Translations under genes and position numbers: made by a program
The notes under the pieces: generated by a model
Database searches by the model: none
Seen by the model: the letters and a program-made list of their open reading frames with translations, nothing else
Told to the model about the DNA's origin: nothing
Origin: Candidatus Harrisonbacteria bacterium CG10_big_fil_rev_8_21_14_0_10_44_23
GTDB taxonomy: Bacteria > Patescibacteriota > Minisyncoccia > UBA6257 > 1-14-0-10-44-23
Direction of reading: 5' to 3'
Length of the DNA stretch: 8,809 nt
NCBI GenBank assembly: GCA_002773475.1
Contig: PFBB01000031.1
Location: forward strand, 14,803 to 23,611
In this document: positions 4,609 to 8,809 of the stretch, piece after piece
How the letters are laid out: each line of letters starts with the position of its first letter
Numbering within the stretch: the first letter of the stretch is position 1

Positions 4609-6435
4609 ATGAAAAACAAATTTAAACTAGTCTCCAGCTTTCAGCCAACCGGCGATCAACCCCAAGCGATTGAGGGGCTTTTAGATGGCTTGAGAAAAGG
4701 GGAGCGATTTCAGACTTTATTAGGAGTAACTGGATCAGGAAAGACTTTTACCGCCGCCAACCTAATCGAGAAAATGCAAATGCCAACTTTGGTGATGGCG
4801 CCCAACAAAACTTTAGCCGCTCAGCTTTACCAAGAATACAAATCCTTTTTCCCTAAAAATCGGGTTTGTTATTTTGTTTCCTACTACGACTATTACCAAC
4901 CCGAAGCTTATCTACCCACCTCCGACACCTACATTGAAAAAGAAGCATTAATTAATGAGGAGATTGACCGCTATCGCCACTTAGCCACCTCGTCGCTTCT
5001 AACTCGAGACGATGTAATCGTCGTCGCCTCTGTTTCCTGTATCTACAATCTTGGCGTACCGGAAAACTATTTTGATTCCATAATCAAGTTGGAGGTGGGT
5101 CAGATAATCACGCGCCAAGACCTAATTAAGCAACTCATTAGGATTGGGTTTGAAAGAAATCAGGTTGCCTTAAAAAGAGGAAGTTTTCGCGCCCGGGGAG
5201 AACTGCTCGAAATAATGTTTGCCGCAGAAGAAACTATTTATCGTATCGAGCTTGAGGACCAAAAAGTAAAAACTATTCAGATTGCCGATGCTCTAACTCG
5301 CAAAATAAAAGAGGACCTAACTGAGATTATTATCTTCCCACCGAAACACTTTGTCACCACACTACCCGGTAGAGAGAAGGCAATAAAAGAAATCAAAGAC
5401 GAGCTCAAAGAAAGATTAAAATACTTAAATTCTAAAGGGTTGTTACTGGAGGCAGAGCGTCTAGACCGCCGTACCCGCTATGATATGGAAATGATTCAAA
5501 CCCTCGGGTTTTGCCATGGCATCGAAAATTATTCTCGCCATCTCACCGGTAAACCAGCCGGCTCACCCCCTGATACCCTCCTAGATTATTTTTCTCACAC
5601 TAAGAATGGCAAAAAAAGAGATTTTCTAACTATCATCGACGAGAGCCACATTGCCGTGCCGCAAATCCGTGGAATGTATGCAGGAGATCGATCTCGGAAA
5701 GAAGTTTTGGTTGAGCATGGTTGGCGCCTCCCCTCAGCCCTAGACAACCGTCCGTTAAAGTTTGATGAATTTGAAAAAAGAATCGGCCAAGTGATTTTTA
5801 CCTCCGCCACCCCTAGCACCTATGAGGCAGAACACTCAACCAAGGTGGTTGAGCAAATCGTTAGACCAACCGGACTGGTGGATCCACCAATAGAAATTAG
5901 ACCAGTTTACGAAGCTAAGGACGGGAAAAGTCAGATTGACGATGTTATGGCTGAAGCCATCGCCACCGCCAAAAAAGGGGAACGCACCTTGGTGGTTACC
6001 CTAACCAAGAAGATGGCAGAAGAGCTAACTCAGTTTCTAAATGAAAAAGGGTTCCGCGCTCAATTTATGCATTCCGATACCAAGACTTTTGAGCGTACCC
6101 AAATTCTAGCCGACTTTCGCGCAAATAAATTTGATATTTTAGTCGGCATCAACCTTCTTCGCGAAGGCCTAGATTTACCAGAGGTTTCTTTAGTGGCAAT
6201 TCTCGATGCCGATCGGGAGGGCTTTCTCCGCTCAGAAACTTCACTTATTCAAACCATGGGCCGCGCCGCCAGAAACAAAGCCGGACGCGTTATTCTTTAC
6301 GCCGACACAATAACCGGCTCTATGCAACGGGCCATTGGCGAAAGCGAAAGAAGAAGAGAAATTCAACTAGAGTACAACCGAGAGCATGGCATTACTCCGA
6401 AAAGCATAAAAAAAGAAATCAGGGAATTTGATTGA
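4609..6435 (+). CDS. uvrB: Excinuclease ABC subunit B, lacking the C-terminal UVR domain
   Basis: UvrB is the DNA-damage-verifying helicase-like subunit of nucleotide excision repair; it receives lesions from UvrA and recruits the nuclease UvrC. The 608-aa product opens with the family N-terminus (FKLVSSFQPTGDQPQAI) and Walker A GVTGSGKT (39-46). The lesion-probing beta-hairpin region is Tyr-rich (Y92, Y93, Y95, Y96, Y101, Y108). The Walker B-like DESH begins at D344, and motif VI is QTMGRAARN (548-556). The protein stops shortly after EHGITPKSIKKEIREF, where most UvrB proteins (673 aa in E. coli) continue to a UVR domain that binds UvrC; the other frames after the stop do not encode one. The start at 4609 is chosen because the promoter's -10 is at 4593-4598, leaving the earlier in-frame ATG at 4567 outside the transcript. 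The DGR cassette lies directly downstream. Confidence 0.97.
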   Translation: MKNKFKLVSSFQPTGDQPQAIEGLLDGLRKGERFQTLLGVTGSGKTFTAANLIEKMQMPTLVMAPNKTLAAQLYQEYKSFFPKNRVCYFVSYYDYYQPEAYLPTSDTYIEKEALINEEIDRYRHLATSSLLTRDDVIVVASVSCIYNLGVPENYFDSIIKLEVGQIITRQDLIKQLIRIGFERNQVALKRGSFRARGELLEIMFAAEETIYRIELEDQKVKTIQIADALTRKIKEDLTEIIIFPPKHFVTTLPGREKAIKEIKDELKERLKYLNSKGLLLEAERLDRRTRYDMEMIQTLGFCHGIENYSRHLTGKPAGSPPDTLLDYFSHTKNGKKRDFLTIIDESHIAVPQIRGMYAGDRSRKEVLVEHGWRLPSALDNRPLKFDEFEKRIGQVIFTSATPSTYEAEHSTKVVEQIVRPTGLVDPPIEIRPVYEAKDGKSQIDDVMAEAIATAKKGERTLVVTLTKKMAEELTQFLNEKGFRAQFMHSDTKTFERTQILADFRANKFDILVGINLLREGLDLPEVSLVAILDADREGFLRSETSLIQTMGRAARNKAGRVILYADTITGSMQRAIGESERRREIQLEYNREHGITPKSIKKEIREFD

Positions 6436-6494
6436 TACAATTTAACGCTTTTAGTGAGTTTGGCGCACAACACATTCCACGCTATATCCCACCC

Positions 6495-6520
6495 AGCCCC
6501 CAAAGCGGGGCTCTGCTTTT
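6495..6520 (+). terminator. Probable uvrB terminator
   Basis: AGCCCC (6495-6500) pairs with GGGGCT (6507-6512) around CAAAGC, followed by CTGCTTTT. A 6-bp GC-rich stem with a short T-rich tail about 60 nt after the uvrB stop is a plausible but modest terminator. Confidence 0.5.
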
Positions 6521-6530
6521 ACATCTTAGT

Positions 6531-6559
6531 TTGACCAACGCCGAACTCTCTAGTATATT
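6531..6559 (+). promoter_or_regulatory. Promoter of the DGR target gene
   Basis: TTGACC (6531-6536), a 17-nt spacer and TATATT (6554-6559) match the sigma-70 consensus at five of six positions each. Transcription from near 6566 would give a leader of about 68 nt, which contains the palindrome GCCAGCTGGC (6597-6606) and a strong Shine-Dalgarno sequence. This is the most consensus-like -35/-10 pair in the window. Confidence 0.65.
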
Positions 6560-6617
6560 AGCGACAGATCGTAAAACATCTGCCGGCCCGCTTCTGGCCA
6601 GCTGGCGGATAAACAAG

Positions 6618-6624
6618 AAAGGAG
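6618..6624 (+). promoter_or_regulatory. Shine-Dalgarno site fixing the DGR target start
   Basis: AAAGGAG lies 9 nt before the ATG at 6634 and, with the in-frame composition that follows, sets that start. It has the same core as the site before the 109-aa gene (GAAAGGAGAGC in both). Confidence 0.75.
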
Positions 6625-6633
6625 AGCGACCCC

Positions 6634-7374
6634 ATGGGACGCCTCATAGACATCCCGCACGCACAGGAACACGGTGTCTACACCGCGCTCGCGTCTGCCG
6701 GCATCACGTTGGAGCAATATCTTTGCATCAGCACCGACCCAAAGGTGCGGACGGCTGTGGTAGATGCTCTGCAAGCTGAGCAAGAGGCCGTCCAAGAACT
6801 CTCGTGGGATACCGGAAGCCAGATAGAGCGATGGCTCCGGATGTACTTCGAGCAGGACGGTCTGCGCATCAGAGATGCCAGCGTCGAGAAGGCTCAGGCT
6901 GCTCGACGCCATGGTTTCGATCGGCTCATCCTCATGGCGGAAGGTCTGGGAACCGACGCCCATCTGGACAGTCTAGAGAGGCAGGGGGTTCCGATCTACC
7001 GCAGCCACAGCATTTTCGATACCATCGTCCAATCGGTCCGGGTACCAGACCATCTTTACATGCTCTGGTGTCGAAACGGAGTGGAGGCGGACGAAGAGAA
7101 CGCCAACCTCTCTGTTGCTCAACTCGAGCAGAAGGACTGTCAGACCTTGCCTGAGCGCATCGCCCACGAACGTATCCATAATTGGGAGACGCACGGGCAC
7201 CTCGACCTGCGCAATGTCTCACTCTGTGCTGGCAGCCGTACTCGCGCCTTCGTTCCGGGCGTGTGCTGGGACGCTCGGCTCCTCGTCGATGCCGCTTGCT
7301 TCGACGTGGAGTACCGGGCTCCGGGCTTGCGCGCTCGCTCGGCAGTGATGGTCGCCACGCAGAGCCGCCCTTGA
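6634..7374 (+). CDS. DGR target protein with C-terminal variable region (246 aa)
   Basis: The C-terminal codons 202-239 are encoded by the variable repeat of a diversity-generating retroelement, so this is a protein whose binding surface is meant to be varied. Residues 1-200 have no signal peptide or membrane segment, so it is probably cytosolic unless exported by an unseen route. They contain helical stretches (about 38-105), an alpha/beta-looking part (HGFDRLILMAEGLG, about 93-106; QGVPIYRSHSIFDTIVQSV, about 116-134), and SVAQLEQKDCQTLPERIAHE leading into LDLRNVSLCAGSR. The segment TRAFVPGVCWDARLLV to LRARSAVM follows. Residues that differ from the TR-encoded sequence are 204, 209, 211, 213, 215, 217, 219, 221, 222, 223, 227, 229, 231 and 237; W212, P208, P230 and LRAR are fixed. 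A C-type-lectin-like fold is typical of DGR targets and is likely but not proven here. From memory, proteins ending in LCxGSR...VPxVxW...LRARxAV recur in Patescibacteria. The gene is GC-rich unlike uvrB and uvrA. I cannot assign what it binds. Confidence 0.88.
   Translation: MGRLIDIPHAQEHGVYTALASAGITLEQYLCISTDPKVRTAVVDALQAEQEAVQELSWDTGSQIERWLRMYFEQDGLRIRDASVEKAQAARRHGFDRLILMAEGLGTDAHLDSLERQGVPIYRSHSIFDTIVQSVRVPDHLYMLWCRNGVEADEENANLSVAQLEQKDCQTLPERIAHERIHNWETHGHLDLRNVSLCAGSRTRAFVPGVCWDARLLVDAACFDVEYRAPGLRARSAVMVATQSRP
7238..7350 (+). repeat. DGR variable repeat (VR)
   Basis: These 113 bp align without gaps to 7698-7810. They differ at 19 positions: 7243, 7258, 7264, 7265, 7270, 7277, 7283, 7288, 7295, 7298, 7301, 7308, 7312, 7318, 7319, 7324, 7325, 7341 and 7343. 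At each, the partner has A; here the base is G (11), C (4) or T (4). The VR lies at the 3' end of the target gene, leaving only seven codons after it, as usual in DGRs. Seventeen of the changes alter codons for 14 residues and two are silent (V225, S236). An A-free GC-rich run near the 3' end (7326-7340) is identical in both copies and may be part of the homing-initiation sequence. Confidence 0.96.
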
Positions 7375-7391
7375 GGCGGCTGAGTGGCGAC
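7351..7391 (+). promoter_or_regulatory. Nested hairpin directly after the VR, likely homing-initiation structure
   Basis: GTCGCCAC (7351-7358) pairs with GTGGCGAC (7384-7391), and inside it AGCCGCC (7363-7369) pairs with GGCGGCT (7375-7381) with the loop CTTGA. The outer stem begins on the first base after VR-TR identity ends. In known DGRs a hairpin or cruciform just downstream of the VR helps mark the recipient site, and none of this sequence follows the TR. The TGA stop codon of the target protein occupies the loop (7372-7374). Confidence 0.75.
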
Positions 7392-7416
7392 TGGTTCCCC
7401 TTGGACCCTTAGCTTT

Positions 7417-7456
7417 GGCCCCGCGGCGAAAACTTCGCCGCGGGGCCGCTCTTTTT
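7417..7456 (+). terminator. Strong terminator of the DGR target gene
   Basis: GGCCCCGCGGCGAA (7417-7430) and TTCGCCGCGGGGCC (7434-7447) form 14 perfect pairs around AAC, followed by GCTC and a T5 run. This is the strongest intrinsic terminator in the window. It abuts the promoter of the template RNA and so separates target mRNA from TR RNA. Confidence 0.93.
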
Positions 7457-7464
7457 GGTATAAT
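7456..7464 (+). promoter_or_regulatory. Extended -10 promoter of the template-repeat RNA
   Basis: TGGTATAAT is a perfect extended -10 element whose first T is the last base of the preceding terminator's T run. There is no clear -35 box, since that space is occupied by the terminator stem. No reading frame of convincing quality follows, so it should drive a non-coding RNA starting near 7471. Confidence 0.65.
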
Positions 7465-7697
7465 ATGTTCGGGCTAATGCAGCCGGTGCAACTCGCTTAG
7501 ACGAGCTCTGTATGTCGGTTCGCCCCTGAGGCTGAAACAGGTCTCAACCCATCACTGCTTACCAAGGTCTGGTGTGGGTGGCGCTTTAAACGTCTGCCAC
7601 AAAAGAAAACGTCGGTGTGTCCCGACTACAGAGTATTGTGCATACCAGCTTTTGCTGTCACAAGCTTGAAGAGACGGATGGGCTTTGGCAATTATAT

Positions 7698-7810
7698 GTA
7701 CTAGCGCCTTCGTTCCGAGCGTGAACTGGAACGCTCAGCTCCACGTCAATGCCGATTACTACGACGTAGAGAACCGGAATCCGAACTTGCGCGCTCGCTC
7801 AGAAGTGATG
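7698..7810 (+). repeat. DGR template repeat (TR)
   Basis: This is the unmutated partner of the VR, offset by exactly 460 bp. It holds 27 adenines, 19 of which are changed in the VR, and 86 other bases, none of which is changed. Read in the VR frame it is fully open and rich in AAC, AAT and TAC codons (for example NWNAQLHVNADYY), the codons from which A-mutagenesis yields the most diverse amino acids. It carries no promoter-proximal start codon or Shine-Dalgarno sequence of its own and is not expected to be translated. Confidence 0.96.
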
Positions 7811-7817
7811 CACATTT

Positions 7818-7838
7818 AGAGTCCTTTTGGACTCTTTT
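7818..7838 (+). terminator. Terminator of the template RNA
   Basis: AGAGTCC (7818-7824) pairs with GGACTCT (7829-7835) around TTTT and runs into three more T residues. The stem starts 7 nt after the TR ends. The short T run makes it a moderate terminator. Confidence 0.7.
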
Positions 7839-7868
7839 GTGTTTAAGAGGCATTCAATATATGTCATC

Positions 7869-7896
7869 CAATCTCTAGGGATATCCCTAGAGATTG
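7869..7896. repeat. 28-bp perfect palindrome
   Basis: CAATCTCTAGGGAT (7869-7882) is followed immediately by its exact reverse complement (7883-7896), with no spacer. In RNA this would need a small loop opened at the centre; in DNA it could be a protein-binding site or cruciform. No T run follows, so it is not a simple terminator. Confidence 0.9.
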
Positions 7897-7987
7897 ATGT
7901 CTGGATTGCTCCCTTCAGACGTCTGTGTTAATGTTGCTAAGCAATAGCATACGTATACCCCAGATGATTTAAAACTGGGGCGTTCAC

Positions 7988-8020
7988 GTTTGCCTAAATG
8001 CCGCGCATTTAGACGCAAAC
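7988..8020. repeat. 14-bp stem-loop with a 2-nt bulge
   Basis: GTTTGC (7988-7993) pairs with GCAAAC (8015-8020), and CTAAATGC (7994-8001) pairs with GCATTTAG (8005-8012). The loop is CGC, and A8013-C8014 bulge on the 3' side. The long stem with one asymmetric bulge resembles a structured RNA or a folded single-strand DNA end more than a terminator, since no T run follows. Confidence 0.85.
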
Positions 8021-8025
8021 AAAGC

Positions 8026-8044
8026 GCCCCGCAAAATGCGGGGC
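8026..8044. repeat. 8-bp GC-rich stem-loop
   Basis: GCCCCGCA (8026-8033) pairs with TGCGGGGC (8037-8044) around AAA, 5 nt after the previous stem-loop. On the plus strand no T run follows; on the minus strand it is followed by a T-containing stretch, so weak termination of a minus transcript is possible. Confidence 0.8.
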
Positions 8045-8193
8045 AACCCTCTATTTGCGCCCACGGTGCAAAGCAAAATTCTAAATTCTAAACTCAAAAC
8101 AATAGCTAAATTCCAATCTTCCATTTTTTTAAAATTAAGGTCAAGTCACAAAACCTCGCCTACACGTTATTCGCCAGTTTTCAGTATTCGTAT

Positions 8194-8217
8194 ATTAGTA
8201 TCAATTAGTAATTAGTA
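8194..8217 (+). repeat. Three ATTAGTA direct repeats before uvrA
   Basis: ATTAGTA occurs at 8194-8200, 8204-8210 and 8211-8217, ending 6 nt before the uvrA ATG. The first copy overlaps a TATATT (8191-8196) that could be the uvrA -10. The repeats could be binding sites for a regulator of uvrA or chance in AT-rich sequence. Confidence 0.4.
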
Positions 8218-8223
8218 GGAACA

Positions 8224-8809
8224 ATGAAAGAGAAAAAAATAAGCATAAGAGGAGCGCGCGTGCATAATCTCAAGAATATTGACCTTGAGCTACCTCGAGA
8301 TCAAATGATTGTTTTCTCTGGTCTTTCTGGCAGCGGAAAAAGTTCGCTAGCTTTTGATACAATTTTTGCCGAAGGCCAGCGCCGCTATGTAGAATCTTTA
8401 AGTCCCTACGCCCGCCAATTTTTAGGCCAAATGGAAAAACCAGATGTGGACGAAATTACCGGACTTTCTCCCGCAATTGCCATAGATCAAAAAGCCCACT
8501 CCTCCAACCCTCGCTCCACAGTTGCTACTCTAACTGAAATATACGACTATCTACGAGTTCTTTATGCACGCATTGGCCAGCCCTTCCATCCAGAAACCGG
8601 CAAACCAATAAAGAAACTAAGCCCAGAAGAAATGGTGGACGTAATTTTAAATGAAGCGAAAAACAAAGAGGCTCAGGTAGTAACCATTTTATCTCCAGTA
8701 GTGCGAGGGAGAAAAGGGGAGTACTTTCAACTTCTCCAAAATCTTTATCGAGATGGATTTTCCGAAGGGCGTATTGACGGCAAATGGCAGTCTTTACACG
8801 AAAAGGTTC
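8224..8809 (+). CDS. uvrA: Excinuclease ABC subunit A, N-terminal part (cut by window end)
   Basis: UvrA is the dimeric ABC-type ATPase that finds DNA lesions and loads UvrB in nucleotide excision repair. The visible 195 codons start with the family's ISIRGARVHNLKNIDLELPR and carry Walker A GLSGSGKSS (33-41). Next come FDTIFAEGQRRYVESLSPYA and the region ITGLSPAIAIDQKAHSSNPR, then STVATLTEIYDYLRVLYARIG. The UvrB-binding domain begins towards the window end. The signature motif, zinc modules and second ATPase half lie outside. Only a weak AGGA stands before the ATG. uvrB lies 1.8 kb upstream on the same strand, so the two NER genes flank the DGR cassette but are not one transcript. Confidence 0.97.
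   Translation, partial: MKEKKISIRGARVHNLKNIDLELPRDQMIVFSGLSGSGKSSLAFDTIFAEGQRRYVESLSPYARQFLGQMEKPDVDEITGLSPAIAIDQKAHSSNPRSTVATLTEIYDYLRVLYARIGQPFHPETGKPIKKLSPEEMVDVILNEAKNKEAQVVTILSPVVRGRKGEYFQLLQNLYRDGFSEGRIDGKWQSLHEKV

Larger units (their letters stand above)
7471..7838 (+). ncRNA. Predicted DGR template RNA (structured leader plus TR)
   Basis: Bounded by an extended -10 promoter and a hairpin-T4 terminator, this about 370-nt transcript would carry the template repeat at its 3' end. Upstream of the TR are about 230 nt with several possible stems: CTCG/CGAG (7492-7505); ACCCA-CAC with GTG-TGGGT (7547-7555 with 7572-7579, one bulge); GTGGC/GCCAC (7578-7600, an alternative); GTCGG/CCGAC (7611-7626); and AGCTT/AAGCT (7647-7666). 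No tmRNA, RNase P, tRNA or 6S hallmark was seen. In known DGRs structured sequence next to the TR binds the reverse transcriptase and primes cDNA synthesis, but there it usually lies downstream of the TR; here most of it is upstream. The ends are inferred from sequence only, and read-through into the hairpin-rich stretch downstream is possible. Confidence 0.65.
7840..8223. other. Gene-free stretch with a run of inverted repeats
   Basis: No plausible coding frame, tRNA or rRNA is seen in these 384 bases. From 7869 to 8072 there are seven successive inverted repeats; the strongest are listed separately. Weaker ones are the palindrome CAGACGTCTG (7916-7925), TTGC/GCAA (7934-7944), CCCCAG/CTGGGG (7958-7980) and TTTGC/GCAAA (8054-8072). 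The rest is AT-rich, with a doubled AATTCTA near 8078-8092 and three ATTAGTA copies before uvrA. No reverse-transcriptase remnant such as a YxDD motif was found. Function is unknown: it could be a second RNA, a processed 3' part of the DGR RNA, or the scar of a mobile element. Confidence 0.7.

Noticed and set aside
6433..6530. TGA recoded as glycine (as in some Patescibacteria), extending uvrB
   Set aside because: Reading through the TGA gives a short unrelated tail with no UVR-like sequence, so the stop is used as such.
6432..6779. Frame overlapping the uvrB end and running into the DGR target
   Set aside because: It spans the uvrB terminator and the target promoter, has no ribosome-binding site, and does not resemble the missing UVR domain.
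7165..7185. HExxH-like motif (HERIH, residues about 180-184) in the DGR target, suggesting a zinc metalloprotease
   Set aside because: Nothing else of a zincin is visible, and the stretch reads as an amphipathic helix leading into the variable domain. Five letters alone are weak evidence.
6804..7412. Several long frames in other phases and on the minus strand across the DGR target gene
   Set aside because: They are shadows caused by the high G+C of this gene. The 6634-7374 frame alone has promoter, Shine-Dalgarno sequence and the VR in frame.
7471..7697. tmRNA, RNase P RNA, 6S RNA or group II intron in the structured region before the TR
   Set aside because: No tRNA-like ends, RNase P core motif, long 6S-like rod or domain V hairpin could be found.
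7238..7810. Ordinary tandem duplication or decayed gene copy as explanation for the repeat pair
   Set aside because: Neutral decay would also hit G, C and T positions. All 19 differences fall on adenines of one copy, and the mutated copy is the one in the open gene.
7698..8075. CRISPR array or integron attC site in the repeat-rich region
   Set aside because: The repeats are inverted and different from one another, with no evenly spaced direct repeats, cas genes or integrase.

Overview
The window reads as a chromosomal segment of a small-genome, moderately AT-rich bacterium, most likely a member of the Candidate Phyla Radiation (Patescibacteria). This is an inference from compact gene packing, many genes without Shine-Dalgarno (SD) sequences, the style of the proteins, and a diversity-generating retroelement (DGR), a type of element known to be common in that group. 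The standard genetic code fits: TGA ends uvrB and the DGR target gene.

Layout. Positions 1-72 hold the tail of an upstream unit and its terminator. Positions 152-4083 are an ordinary membrane/envelope block: a 95-aa acidic protein followed 2 nt later by a 38-aa one-helix membrane miniprotein; a DUF389 membrane protein and a large-conductance mechanosensitive channel (mscL, with a C-terminal zinc ribbon); convergent to these a YihY/BrkB-type membrane protein; divergent from that a YggT protein; convergent again an 87-aa one-helix membrane protein; and divergent from it uppP (undecaprenyl-diphosphatase). The two convergent pairs are separated by palindromic bidirectional terminators. Next come a small GC-rich cassette of unknown function (4153-4582), uvrB (4609-6435), a second GC-rich cassette with its RNA locus (6531-7838), a gene-free stretch full of inverted repeats (7840-8223), and the first 195 codons of uvrA.

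The notable system is the second cassette, a DGR target plus template. The 246-aa protein encoded at 6634-7374 ends in a 113-bp variable repeat (VR, 7238-7350). Exactly 460 bp downstream lies a 113-bp template repeat (TR, 7698-7810). The two align without gaps and differ at 19 positions. At all 19 the TR has adenine, while the VR has G (11), C (4) or T (4); none of the 86 non-adenine TR positions differs. This is the signature of adenine-specific mutagenic retrohoming. A nested hairpin begins at the first base after the VR and is absent after the TR, as expected for a homing-initiation site. The TR appears to sit in its own small transcription unit (extended -10 at 7456-7464, terminator at 7818-7838) behind about 230 nt of potentially structured leader. 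No reverse transcriptase and no recognisable Avd-like accessory gene is present in the window; uvrA follows directly. The element is therefore either served in trans or has lost its enzyme.

Secondary points: UvrB ends right after the helicase core and lacks the C-terminal UVR (UvrC-binding) domain. Several host genes have -10 boxes 6 to 10 nt before the ATG, suggesting leaderless or nearly leaderless mRNAs, whereas both GC-rich cassettes have strong SD sequences and recognisable -35/-10 promoters.
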